Shown here one piece after another: positions 1 to 11,900 of a DNA stretch of 64,000 bases. Numbering within the stretch: position 1 is the stretch's first letter; each line of letters begins with the position of its first letter. The notes under the pieces were generated by a model, which worked only from the letters and a program-made list of their open reading frames with translations, did not search any database and was not told the DNA's origin. The DNA is from Diphasiastrum complanatum (taxonomy: Eukaryota; Streptophyta; Lycopodiopsida; Lycopodiales; Lycopodiaceae): positions 32,987,804 to 33,051,803 of the forward strand of contig CM055097.1 of assembly GCA_029204225.1 (NCBI GenBank). Reading direction: 5' to 3'. Both the position numbers and the translations under genes were made by a program.

Positions 1-346
1 CTGATAAGTTCTTCATGAAGCGTCTGATTTTGTAGCTGCAATTTCTCAATAAATTGAAACACTTCTTTGAACTGATGTTGTAAGTAGCTGTGAAGACAAT
101 CAAAGTTGGATAAGTTGCTAGGTTGTAATTGTTCTGTAGGGATATGATAGGCATCTACAGAAGATAATATCGGAACCGGTGCATTGGCAATGGCCTACAA
201 CGGAAGATGAGGCGATGACTGGCCGACAAAAGACAGGCCTGTAAAAGAAGAAGAGCCAGTGATGGCCTGGTCAGCAGGAGCAGATGATTGGCAAGCAGGA
301 GAAGAGGGGGGCGAAGGAGACCCCCCCTTTTTGATTGAGGCCATCG
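1..346 (-). mobile_element. LINE ORF1 fragment (5' part of a third LINE copy, runs off the window)
   Basis: On the - strand an ORF begins with Met at about 346 (MASIKKGGSPSPPSSPAC...). It is rich in Ser and Pro, meets one TAG near 195, and continues in the same frame to the window edge with a Gln/Leu/Glu-rich, coiled-coil-like stretch (FKEVFQFIEKLQLQNQ). A Ser/Pro-rich head followed by a coiled coil is the layout of the two other ORF1 copies here (755-1802 and 11000-11960). The role would be the RNA-binding ORF1 protein of an L1-like LINE. Its leader (347-556) starts directly after the CT tract at 563-614. Identification is by layout and position, since the diagnostic C-terminal part lies outside the window. 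Confidence 0.5.
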
Positions 347-361
347 CAAGAAAGAGGACCT

Positions 362-556
362 GAGTGCACAGGTCTGGGTAGGGCGGACAAGATAGGGTAG
401 GACTTGAGCGGACAGGAAATGCGGACAAGTCAGGGTAGGTAGGATCTGAGCGGACAGGGCCTGAGTGGACAGGACTAGGACAGGACTTGAGCGGATAGGA
501 TAGGGTAGGGCGGCAGGACAGAGTAGGGCGGACCTGGGATAGGGCGGGCATGGGTG
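362..556 (+). repeat. G-rich minisatellite-like leader with a G-quadruplex motif
   Basis: The + strand is an irregular iteration of words such as GGGTAGGGCGGACA and GAGCGGACAGGA. On the LINE sense (-) strand it is C-rich and forms the leader ahead of the ORF1 starting at 346. Positions 536-554 read GGGATAGGGCGGGCATGGG, a canonical four-tract G-quadruplex motif with loops of 3, 1 and 3 bases. Overlapping open frames through it are low-complexity artefacts. Confidence 0.6.
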
Positions 557-560
557 CAGG

Positions 561-562
<2 letters not shown>

Positions 563-614
<52 letters not shown>
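563..614 (+). repeat. GA/CT microsatellite between two LINE copies
   Basis: About 26 uninterrupted GA units, which read CT on the LINE sense strand. It lies between the 3' end of the LINE at 615-2035 and the start of the next one (1-556). Confidence 0.95.
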
Positions 615-616
<2 letters not shown>

Positions 617-2035
617 CTTTATTAATGTCTTTTCCATGCCATAAGGCATATAAGACTTATTAGTACATCAAAAAGATGGAAACTAGACGGATCGATGCCG
701 TCAACTAACAGAGCTGAAAAAAAAATCTAAAGATCTAACTAAGAAGAGAAGAATGGCCAGGATTATATGGTACGTAGAACATTTACAAGTTCAATTGGAC
801 ATCTCTTCAGTTCTCTAACTTTGACTTAGCTCTTTGCAATCTTAGGTATCTCAATCAAACTTTCATTAATAGCAATAGATTTACGATCTACAAATTGAAT
901 AATAGCATCCCTATAGATCATCCGTTTCCCATTTGTTAAAGCCTCCTGTCTTGCCTTTTTCCATTCTTAAACCTGAATGAAAGTAAGGTCTTCATCTGAG
1001 TATATCTTCGTATCCCTTAGTTTCAATCCCTCACCTAGCACTTCACGACGATGAGATACAGATGTGAAGCGTATGACAAGAGTATCTGGATCCTTCTTCG
1101 GATGCCACGTAGTATCCATACCTTTGTTATGGTGCTGAAGAGTCTCTTCTTAAAACTTCTTAGCTTTGCCAACATCTTGGGAATTTGTAATACCTCTAAC
1201 CCGAACATTAAGAGCTTTCTGCTCTTGCAGATGACTCTTAGCGAACATAATTGAGATAAATAAAGGTGGAGGTGGAGGAATAACATCATTCGAACCTTTA
1301 AGTACATCTGCCCAAGTTTGGACAACAGTATGATGCTGCTCCACTTGATTTTCAAGCTGATGGATCTTAGCTGAAGTATTCATGTGAGAAGAAGCTTCAC
1401 TTTTGATAACTACAACTTCTTTCCTGAGATCATCAATGGACGTATCCAGCTTCTGAAGGTGAGATTGCACAACATGGATCATAGACTCAAGAGAAACAAG
1501 TTTTTCTCGATGGCTGTTAAGATATTCATATGAACGTAGTTGATGTGCACGAATGACAGAGATCATAAAGGATGGAGGCAGAGATGCTTCTGGTTATCAG
1601 GGGTGAAAGGAAGGGCTACAGTGGAATCACTATTAATGAGAATAGGGTCTGACAGAGAGACATGGATTGCCGCTAGCATAGAAGGAGAAGGTGGGTCTGA
1701 AATGGAAGAAGAAGGTGAAGCTGTTGAGGTAGAAGCGATGGAGTCCGCAGACAATGTTTGAGGAGCACGGGTAGGTGCACCCTCTTTCCTATTCTTGGCC
1801 ATAGTTCACAAATCCTTCAGCCAAGTAGAATCTTAGCGAATCTCCAGCAGGCCACAGGGTGTTGGATAGGCAATAGGCAGCAGTCATTTGCAGGCAGCTG
1901 GCATCCGCACAGCCAGCCAAGCCAGCCAGCGATGGAGCAGACCAGTTCAGTGCAGTAGAAGTAGCGCCATCAGCACGTCAAATCGCAGCAGCCAAATGCA
2001 GCAGCAGATCCAAACAACAGCGCCCACCACACACC
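615..2035 (-). mobile_element. L1-like LINE derivative: ORF1 plus 3' end, ORF2 missing
   Basis: Read on the - strand, a leader (about 2035-1803) is followed by ORF1 (1802 to about 755), then about 100 bp, then the conserved 3' end of the family: a 5-bp-stem hairpin ATGCC/GGCAT at 636-649, AAGACATTAATAAAGCTT, and the CT tract at 563-614. There is no room for an endonuclease/RT ORF2, so this is a short, presumably non-autonomous derivative that would need ORF2 protein in trans (inference). It is bounded on both sides by CT repeats in the same orientation. Confidence 0.7.
755..1802 (-). pseudogene. LINE ORF1 protein, frameshifted
   Basis: Three successive - strand frames make up one protein. 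The head (1802-1563) starts MAKNRKEGAPTRAPQ and is Ser/Thr/Pro-rich. The middle (1566-1150) is a coiled coil followed by QTWADVLKG and NVRVRGI. The C-terminal part (about 1150-860), in another frame, contains IYSDEDLT, EWKKARQEAL and GKRMIYRDAIIQF. The last block matches the familiar end of L1-type ORF1 proteins, where a conserved DDDLT-like motif precedes a basic helix. Frame changes near 1563 and 1150 make it a pseudogene. The related copy at 11000-11960 shares the WAKVV/KTLNIKV/YADED landmarks, which supports homology. Confidence 0.65.
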
Positions 2036-2049
2036 AGCGCCCACTAGCG

Positions 2050-2052
<3 letters not shown>

Positions 2053-2092
<40 letters not shown>
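2053..2092 (+). repeat. GA/CT microsatellite
   Basis: About 20 GA units (CT on the LINE sense strand). It forms the tail of the LINE end at 2093-2240 and lies directly 5' of the LINE at 615-2035. Confidence 0.95.
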
Positions 2093-2100
<8 letters not shown>

Positions 2101-2240
2101 AAGCTTTATTAATGTCTTTTCCATGCCAAAAGGCATATAAGACTAATGAAGTACATGTCAAGTGTGTGGTAACCATGGGAGCGTATAAAACGTCTCCAAA
2201 ATTGTAATAAAGAAAACATCTAGTACAAACTAAAGTAGAC
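2093..2240 (-). mobile_element. 3' end of a further LINE copy
   Basis: On the - strand this carries the same 3' terminal block as the copy ending at 615: hairpin ATGCC-loop-GGCAT (2123-2136), AAGACATTAATAAAGCTT, then the CT tract. About 90 bp further 5' also matches the + strand copies at 26190-26300 and 26590-26660 (words TTTTGGAGACG and CGCTCCCA). Only the terminal segment is present, as in typical 5'-truncated LINE insertions. Confidence 0.6.
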
Positions 2241-2279
2241 ACGTATGTGAGTGTGTTTGTGCATAATAATCATATATAT

Positions 2280-3633
2280 CGATGTCCAGATGTCAAGACT
2301 GTGTTGTGCTGCTGCTGTAAAAGGATGTTCTGATGGATGGAGCGATGCAAGGAAGAGAAATGCCATCAATATCATGGCCATCGACACCTCTGAGGCAGAT
2401 AAGATATCTTTCAAGTTTCCAAAATTCCAAATCTCCAATATGAGACATGCATTGGTGCCAGGTGATTGGAGTATACTATAATGTGTATTATGTATGGCCC
2501 CTTTGTAAATTGTCAATTGAAACTTGATGATCCGATGTTACAACTTACTACCTAGGACTTATGACTTACAACTTGGCAAAATTGTCCCTTTCAGGCACTG
2601 TGATCATTGGTGAGTATATGTTTGGCCATATCAGAGAGGCCATTGAGGAGCTGGGGCTAGAGAATGTTGTGCAAGTAATTTATATTGCTTGTCCAATGTC
2701 ATATTGAATATGGACTTTCATATGTTGGATGAGGTCAAGTCTATATGGCGAGACAGATGGCAGTGGTTCCGTCAGCCTTTGCACGCCATGGCTTGCATAC
2801 TCCATCCTTTGTGGTGGAGTGAGACACAATTTCGTGACCAAGAACTTAGAGAGGGTTGGAACACCTACCTTAGGATGGTCTTTCCTAATCCTGTCGCACA
2901 GATGCACCAAGGATGATCTGATTGTGTTTTGAGGTGAGCTCCTTAAGTTTGGATCTACTACAACTAAGCTAAGGCTAGGCATGTTGTGCCCAGTGAGATG
3001 GTGGGAAAAGTATGGGGACGATGTTCCTGTATTACAGAGACTTGCAATTCGGATCCTCTCATAGGTGCTTAATCGAAATTAGAAATCGGGAATTGTGATT
3101 TGTGACGTGTCACGTGAATCGTGATGTAATTTGTGCAAATCAATCCTGATGAGATTGATATCACGAAGGTTCCAGAATTGGCAGTCGTATCTCAAGAGGA
3201 GGACGTTTATAGATTCCTCTATGATGATGCTCTCCCATCTACAGGTTAGTAGGTTACAACCTTACAATTTAGTTATTGATGTCGCACGAGTCTAGATGTT
3301 ATTGAAATTTGAAACGATTCTAAGTTGTAAATTATCAACCCTAATTCCAATCCCCTATGTGGACTGTGCATGACCTACCACTCGAGGAGCTCTGCGAAGG
3401 ATCAGGACGCAGTAAGGAGAGGCTTCAGGCTCTCGTCCTCCTCGACGGTCTCACGTAGTAGCTGAAGTCGAGGAGCCTAGTGATGATGATTCAGGGGAGA
3501 CTCTAGAGTGTCCAGGAAGTTACACAGAGGAGGAGAGTGATGATCACGAGGAGTCAAAGGCTCCCATTGTATACGAGACTCTCTCGAGGGCGACGAGGTC
3601 CAGGCGGTTATGACTCATGAGCTCCAGAGACTA
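2280..3633 (+). mobile_element. hAT-superfamily DNA transposon, transposase remnant (DUF659 to hAT dimerisation region)
   Basis: Ordered + strand pieces resemble plant hAT transposases. First is GWSDARKRNAINIMAID (about 2335-2400), typical of the DUF659 region. After a probable intron ending TTTCAG at about 2595 comes GEYMFGHIREAIEELGLENV. Then IWRDRWQWFRQPLHAMACIL (2740-2800) is followed by PVRWWEKYGDDVPVLQRLAI (about 2990-3050), the hallmark hAT C-terminal dimerisation block. An acidic tail (SYTEEESDDHEE) ends near 3630. Stops and a frame shift near 2700 and 3063, plus an inserted AT/GATTCG-word segment (about 3065-3150), show it is dead. The N-terminal BED zinc finger is absent here; a fragment of that type lies at 22083-22300. 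Confidence 0.7.
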
Positions 3634-3702
3634 GAGGCATGTGCCATGAGCTCTATAGACTAGGAGCATGTGCCATGAGCTCTAGAGACTAGGAGCATGT
3701 GC
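3616..3702 (+). repeat. 29-bp tandem repeat, three copies
   Basis: Three adjacent 29-bp units (3616, 3645 and 3674), each beginning CATGAGCTC and ending GCATGTGC, differing at a few bases. They directly follow the acidic tail of the hAT transposase. Confidence 0.85.
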
Positions 3703-5945
3703 ATAGCTGATGATAGATATTAGATGATAGATTCAGATGAGGCTTGAGCTTTGAGGCTATGACATTTTTGTGGCTGTCTTGGAACCTATTATCTATACAT
3801 GATACATTTTATTTCATATTGGAATCTGGATTTTGGATGATGTTCACACGTTCAAACTTCAATGAATCATGATCTATGTTTATTAGTTTATTAATTTTGA
3901 ATCCTGATGTTGGCATTTCATTTCAATTTTGTAATATGTATGTGGCATGTGCACACTGCAATCTACATCGTCAATGTCTATCTCCACTGACTCCAGAGTC
4001 CACTCAGCACTGTATTGTAATATGTATTATGTAATTTGATGAAACTTGAATGTTGACAATGTCACAGAGTCCAGACTCCAGACTCACAGTTGAAACTTGA
4101 ATGATGAATCTAATTTAGAATTTAGAATGAATCTTAAATTTTAATTCTAGAATCTAGTTACCGGAGTCTTGAATGCTTAATGTTTCATGTACAATGTTGA
4201 ATCATGAATGTTATATGTACTATGGACTCTGGAGTCTCAATCAGATCCACAGTCCACTGTCCACAATGCACATCCACTACAATGTACATAATGGTTTAAT
4301 GTTCTTTATAGAGATAGCAAACTTCAATGACCAATCTCCATGAGTGATGAGATCTTAATATTTGGGGATAAAAAAGTGAAGCCTGAGCCTTGGCCCTTGA
4401 CTCTTGAGGCCTCTATGAAACAACAAAGTTGCTCAAGAAGCAATATGTCTCTCGAAGAAGCAAACAAAATTAGCAAGTGTGGAAATCTTTAGAGTGGAGT
4501 CCATTGGTGCACTTGTCAACATCTGTCATCGAGTCTTGACAGTAGGCTTTAGCATAAATCATATCTATTGATAGATCATCATCATACAGTACACTACGTA
4601 GTAGGTACTGTTCAAACTTCAAACTTCAAAGCACCAAGAGAGTTAAGACAAGTACTTTTTAATGCTCTCTCTCTCTCTCTCGCGTCTTGTGACTTACCTG
4701 TAGCAGGCTGCAGCTAGGTGTAGCCTGTAGTAACTAGTTACTACTAACTAATATGTACTATGTACATTCAACATTGTACAAATAAGACTCGTCCTCTGAG
4801 TCTTTGCTCCTCTAAAGACTAACTCGTCACTGAAGTATCAGTATGTACAACCTGTTACTGACTTGGCGATTCAAATCGGTTTGAACCAAACGAATCGGAC
4901 GTGAGACATCACTTGAATGCTTTATGTACAGTGTACAACCTAATTTCTAGAATATAGATCCTGAAATTCATGCCTAGATATCTGAAAAGCAAAAAAAATT
5001 TAAACCTGTCTGATCCCGCCGATTTGGTTTCCAGATGGGCAGTTTAACTCGGTTTGAACTGGTCGAATTGGGCTGATTTGATCCTCCGATTCTCTCACTG
5101 AATTCCAACCCAGATACACAAGAGTTTACTTCAAATATTTGTAAATCCTTTTCTCGTGTCTTTCTTGGATTTTTCATGATTTGCTTGCATCTCGTACTGC
5201 AAATGCAATACATGGTGTATCTAGCTACACATTCATATGCAACCCGTTTTGAAATTCTTTGTATCTCTGGCCACTTCTTGATATTCCCCTGTAGACTTTC
5301 CCAATAAGATCTCCACCAAGTTACAATACTTTTAGCTTTGCTGTGCTTCGTTTGTACACAATGACTGTCATGGAGTACTGACTTCATACATTTTATATCT
5401 GATTCACACAAACCACAAATCCCACTCTATGATCTCTCTTGAAGTAGAAAATTATCTTTTACATGCAAAGTCATATACTTTGATCTGTAAGTATCATTAT
5501 TCCAGCCAAGAGAATCTCTTCCGTGCATCATGTTGTTAATAATATGTAGAAGACAACATATTGTTGCCCTTACAAGAAGTATTTATATTAGATCAAATAC
5601 AATTATGTAGATAAGGCCTATTACTAGTTTTCTGTCCAATATGTATGTTGCTGTGCAGTTTTCTTGCAAAATTTGAAGCTAAGTTTGAGTCTCTTGTGTG
5701 AAACTTTGTTTCTGCACTTGCTTATTACATGATATGTGAAGAATTAGCCTTATAGCACACATTGAAAAGTTTGTAATTTGTAAGAAAAGATTTTAATCAA
5801 AGAGCTTCATTTAAGAAGTCTATCTTCAATTGAAATTTCAGCTGCATGATTGTGATCATCAGTCATGTATCAAGGTTTTGGATGATTATTTTGGTATGAT
5901 TTGCATGTTAATGGTGCTGACTATCATGTATTTGTATTTTCCTAG
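3703..5945. other. Non-coding stretch upstream of the first recognised AAA-ATPase exon
   Basis: AT-rich sequence with many short repeats of words such as CAATGTAC, AACTTGAATG and CAGAGTCCA, and a small CT tract at 4665-4681. A short segment near 4864-4900 and 4995-5095 iterates AATCGG/GGTTTGAAC words. The only longer open frame (4974-5411, - strand) resembles nothing I know. If the AAA-ATPase gene has upstream exons to the left of the window, this is intron. Confidence 0.5.
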
Positions 5946-8900
5946 ATGGATGGCTTCGAGCAAGACAAACGCATCATTGTGATTGCAGCAACCAACAGAA
6001 AACAGGACCTAGACCCTGCTCTTCTTAGGTCTGCTACTCACGTCACACTGATTCTATATTCAACAACCAACATGGTGGGGAATGATCTGCATTGATAGTC
6101 TGGTCTACCATTTCTACTTTGGTATACAATCAGTGATATTATTGAGTAGCAAATTTTCCTGATGAAAATTGTTGCTTCATACTTTATGCAATCAAGCCAT
6201 TGAGAGTACCTTGTAGAGCCGCGGACAGCTCAGAGAAACTTGGCCAATGTTAGATGTTAGCCATTGCGTGATACAGAGCACCTTTATGATATCACAAAGA
6301 GGGAAAAAGTATGTCACATAAGAGGTAGAAACAAGAAAAAAAGAGAATAGATGCATCGGGAATCTAAAGGAGATTAGTTGTAGGTTGCAACTTGAGACCT
6401 TTAGTCCGATAGATACTGGTGAATGAGGCTAAAAGCCAAAAATCAACATGAACAGACTATGTCGAGTTGCATAATGCTTCACACAATTGTACGTGAACTT
6501 AGGCATTGGGAGGTGCTTTTCCCAGTCTGATTGCCATCTGGAAACATATGCTTGAAGAATGTCTTCCTTCGACTGGTTGGTACATTTGGTCTACCCATCA
6601 TATTCAAATTGATTAGTGCATGAGAGACTAATAGCTGTTTTCAATCTTTCAAAGACTGATAGCTGTAACTTGTTTGTAAACTTGGAATCACAGTTACCAA
6701 CAATATCTATACAGCCCGAATAATTTTTCCACGAAAAGTTGAGTAAGCTCTTTGTTGGACTAAACTGTGCCAACTTGGCCTAGTAACTACTACCCAAATG
6801 GCATCGTGACCTTTCCCTGTCCTAGGATGTCCAATCACAAAATACTCTCTCATCTCTTATCGAGAGAATCCAACAGATTTAACAATCCAGTTGCCTTGAT
6901 TCTTATCACTTCATGAACTTGGCACTGCCCACACCTTTGAACATACGGCTCCTCATGTCCTTCAATGTCTCCTAATATGGTCAAGTGTTTTTTGTATGCC
7001 AAGGTGTCCCAGACTTGGCTGTCATGACATTCATGCAGAATTTGGGCCCTAGTATCTTTACAACAACTAATTACTTCACTCCCTTAAGGGTAATTCAAGT
7101 TTGGCATAACCTTTAATGAATAGATAGAAAAATCATGTGAAGCCCAATTTTTCTGTTTATCGCACAATTTGTTGTTAGGATTAGCCATCTCATACGTATT
7201 GAATCAAACATTTGTGTAAATGCTTAGAACATTTTCCTGATTTGGACCAGATATGATTACTTCCTTGGAATGAGCACTAGTTTGAGTCATCTCACTCTTC
7301 CATATCTGGAATCATTCCCACTCAATGCAAATCATACTTGAAGCTTGATTTCTACTCCATCTTGATAAGTGACAACACTTGTGATCCTTTACCTACTTCT
7401 AGTTTTATATAATTTTGTGAAGTTCTAACATGACTGCACCTACATAGATCCTACTAAGTGGCCAGAATTTGCTAGAACATTGGACATAAAACTGGTATCT
7501 GTAGTCTAACTGTTCTTCTACATCATACCATATCTTCCCTCCTTGGAACTGTGCTGATTACTTGCCCTAATTGACTAAATGGTCCGAAAATGCATACGAG
7601 GGGTCCCACATGAACTGGTGAGGTCCCAAACCATAGTAAGGATACACAGAAGACTATGTGCTTAATGTGAACTGGTACCCTCTTTTGGGTGCATATTTGC
7701 ATCAAAGATAGCTTGGCCAAGCCATTGGGGTTGAAATAAGGACAAAATTGGAAAGTAGAGTTAGCATGACAACTTCAACTATGAAAAGCAATTATTTGAG
7801 AATTGAAAACTTAAACTAGTGCTCCACCAAAAGTGGGTTGCTTTGAAGACATGGTTGGTTAATGCCTAATATCGCGTTGACAAGAATGTCTTGAAGCAAA
7901 TGTTGATTGGTTTAGCGCCCTACTACTATCAAGCAAAATTCAAAATAGGAACTAGAATCATGGCTAGCCCAAGAAGCAAATTCTAGAGAAAAGAAGCAGT
8001 TTAGAACTAAACCTTCATTTTCCAACGAGTATTTCTCCAAAAGATATGAAGAAGTAAGGCAAGTGCCCCAAGTGCCCTCTTTGTTAAGATCAGGGCTAGC
8101 TGAACTTATTTTTGCATAAATCACATGGAAAAGAAGCAATTTAGTCTGCTTCCTCTTTGTTAGAGCGTGGCCCTGTTCGCTGCAAATCAAAGAAGATTCT
8201 GGGCTAGCATTGTCTTCTTTGGCAATGATTAAAGTTCGAGAAACTGTTTTCCTCCTTGCCCTGGGAAGTGCTCTCATACAAAGTCATGAACATATTTGAG
8301 CATAGTATTGAGAACTCATGAAAATAGTAGCAAATGTTTTTTACTTAATCATTTTCCAACAAAGTAACACAACATTTGATCATTTTCCAACAAACTAACA
8401 CAACATTTGACATCCAACTGCTTGGTAGCACACTGCTGTTGAGGGGCTTTATGAAGAAGATCTCTACAACTCCAAAATCAAACTAAATAATGACTTGTGT
8501 AGTGTATTGTAGTCTCCTATAGCATTCCATGCCCATTTAAATATGTACTTCACTAGGTCTTGGCCTAGTGACTCAGATTAGAGCACTAAGTTTTAACATC
8601 CTAGTTCGTGTTACCAAATACTGTTTCTTAGGTATTTATGTAAAAGTAATAACTAGGACATAAAGTGCATAAGTCCTCACACACTATGCACAAATAAATG
8701 GTTTTTAGACTTCCTGTATATGTAACTGCTTCCAGTAAATATGATTGTCTTGCAGAAATTTGTTTTAACTGAAAAGCTGGTGGAAAATTGATCAAAGTAG
8801 CAAAACTTGGCTACTAAGCTGGTGCAACATTTTGAAGAAGCTATCATATAAGCAGCCAGAGATCTATTGAGTGACTGGCTCCTGGGCATAATTTCCTGAG

Positions 8901-11900
8901 GAACTGCCCAAGGTGTTGGGGACACACAGGCGCCTAGCGTAAAAGCTTTATGGGTGACCAAGTGGTCAATTCTTGTATGTTAAATAGGAAAGGACCTTCT
9001 ATACACACGTGGCTCCCTGTCTAAGTTCTTGGCAATCAAAGAAAAGTTCCTCTGATCACCTGGATGCAATAATTCAAGTCATCGTGAAAGACTTAGGGAA
9101 CTAACATAGTTACAACACAATGTTGGTCAATGGTGGAGTGGCTTCATGCCTTCTTTTTATGAAGATAAATCCAGGACTGTAACGGTCATCACTTCAAATA
9201 ATAGGGCATATCGGCCATTTTGAGGGCTTCTCTTTGTGAAGATGAGCTACGGTTCCTTTCACAAATTGTGGCTTTACTTGGAATGCTTGTTACACATTTT
9301 CACGTATGATTGCCTACAACCATAAATGGTGGGGTTTATGAGTTTGAATTTGCTGGAAAACAAAGCCGGAGGATAGTTCTTTTCAGGGACCTAATCTGCA
9401 CTGCTGGATTTGAGTCTCATGTGTGACAATGTAGAATGTGATGCCTCATTGTTAAATTCAATGTTTTAGACTTTGGCAAGCTAATCTTCAAACCACTTTA
9501 CAATATGTCAATGTCCAAGAACTTAGTTAGTTAATATAAGTCTCAACTTTGTTCTCTCTTGTCTAGCCACTATGGTTTAAGAAAAACTAACTACTAATCA
9601 ATCTTCTATATGTACTTCTGTGCAATCTTCGCATCTTCATTTTCTTTTGATATATTACGAGCTTTTATCAGTCATAGAATCTCAGTAATCTTTGGTATGT
9701 CCTGCTTATTCATCTCAATGTCATTTGACATGTTGCCACCTTTTACAAGTTGTAGAAATATCTCCATCTACGACCCCTGTACTTTCTGAACGACAGGTGG
9801 TCTGCAGAGAATCTGCAGTTAGACTAAGTGTACTGAAGACAAGGGTAGCGGCTGAATGATTCATAGATACTGTATAATGAATCCCTTGTCAAAGGAATGA
9901 TTGACATTACATTCAAGGTTTGAACATATTAATATGAAATTTGAAACTTACTGATATATACCTTCTACTACCAGGTTATTTTATCTTTATGAACGAATAA
10001 TATAGGTTCGTAGTGAGCTCCCTACTTAGTGTGCCCTCTTCAACAGCATTGCGAGGTGTGCCCCTTTTGTTTATTTGAATTGGATTCACAAGCATTGTCT
10101 TAGCGATACTAACTCAAATAAGGTCTCCATTTGTTTTTTCCAAAAAAAGTTTAAGGGAAGATTTCCAAGGTTGCTGAACACCGAGCGAGAGTCCAGAATG
10201 GCATTCCGATGCCACTTAGATTCATACCTATCTACAATCTGTGTATTCATGGTTTTGAAATTGATATACTGTTGGTATCATGCATAATATAAGTTCATAT
10301 ATATTGCATTTTTGTGCTTTCATTCTTTCAGAAGAAAGGGCAGTTCAAAATGTGACAGCAGCTTGCAAGTAGTTGTGAGGTGAAGCCAACATATTTAACA
10401 TGGCAATAGGAATTCAGTTTCTGCTCTTTGTGCACTAATATTCTGATTGTCTTTGCAGTCGATTTGATTCTTCTATAACCTTTGGTTTACCTGATCAATG
10501 CACTCGTGAAGAGATTGTGGCACAATATGCTCGACATCTAACTGCTACGGATCTTGCTTCCATAGCGGTGGTTACTGAAGGGTAAAGCTTTGTACAAGTT
10601 GCCAGTTGATGTACTCTTTTGGAAGTTTCGTATGATTTGTGAAGTTTATCTGGACACAATTAGTTTAAAGGCATAGATGCCCAGCGTTTCTGAAACGTGT
10701 TTCAGAATCACGTTCAGAAATGCGGTTCAGAAACGCGTTTCTGAAAATAAAATAAAAATTCCAGAAACATTTTTTTTTTTATTTTTAATTTTTGATTTTT
10801 TTTTGGGCAATATGGGTATCAGATTAAAGCTCTAATTAAGAGCATAAATATTGTCTAGTTTGCCGACTGTTTTGGGTGCAGGATGGTACAGTTCAGTTGC
10901 ATTAATCCATGTTGGGTTCTGTCAAGGATAAAAATTCAAAACTAACCTCTAGCTTGTTTGTTACGATCACAGATAGTCCCAGTAAGTGTGTTTTCACTCA
11001 GGGAGTTGGAAGGCCAAATCATGGACCCTTCCGTTGGGGGGCGTTTCCCCCCAAACCCCCTGCCACCTCACCTGCCTGCCACCTCACCTGTCTGCCACCT
11101 CAGCGTTGCTGCCCACCTCCACACCTGTGCGTTCTTCCATTTCTACACCTGCCTCTTCCACGCCAGTGCTTCCAATAGCTAGGGCTGTTCCTAGTGAATA
11201 CTCGTCGGGTTCCACATATTCTTCCGAGCCATCCTTTAATGGCACCATTATACTCTGTCGCCACATTGACGCAATACAAGAACTATGAAGACATGCCTTT
11301 CGTATATCCGGACTTGAAACTACAGTGGCCTAGTTACAAGGGAAAACAGGGATGTTGGAAGTGGAAAATGAGCTTCTCAAAGAACAATTGGCAGAAGATG
11401 AGCAAGTAGAAGAAGGACATTCGGAAGAGGATGCGCTTTCTGCACTTGTTGAAAAAGTGAAAATCCTTGAAGAAAAGCTTCAAATCTCGACAAAGTCATG
11501 GGCCAAAGTGGTTAAAAATCCCAAACAAGTCATCTCCAAGACAATGGAAGAGCAAGAAAAGCGGATGGCGAAGACACTCAACATCAAGGTATGAGGAGTC
11601 AAATTTGAAGGAAAAGACCTACTTGCTGAATCAAATGCGTATATTTCCTCCACTTTTTCAGTATCTGAGGAAGCCATTGTTGCGGCTTGGGAGGGTAAGC
11701 TCAACCCTTTGTGGTTTTTATGCGGTTTAAAGATGCAAACCTTCGGCAAACGGTTTTACGCAGATGAGGATGTCTAAAAGGATCTGACCAGAAACTAATA
11801 ACAGAAGGAAGAAGCAAAGGACAACGAGTTCTTTTCAAAGATGGTCGGCCTTTTTTTGTTAACCTATGAGTTTGAAAGTATAGAGATTGTAGAGTAGAGA

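Noticed and set aside
155-649. Two long - strand frames rich in Ser, Leu and Pro over 155-649
   Set aside because: They mostly translate the GA/CT tract and the G-rich minisatellite. Only the part starting at Met 346 has a plausible ORF1 character.
3616-3702. CRISPR or regulatory repeat array
   Set aside because: Three head-to-tail copies without spacers; a simple tandem repeat.
7912-8277. Open frame on the - strand (121 codons)
   Set aside because: No motif, lies in an intron, composition like the surrounding non-coding DNA.
8677-8961. Open frame on the - strand (94 codons)
   Set aside because: No recognisable domain or relation to nearby genes.
10683-10750. Heat shock elements
   Set aside because: The TTC and GAA blocks are spaced by one base, not the two required in nTTCnnGAAn.
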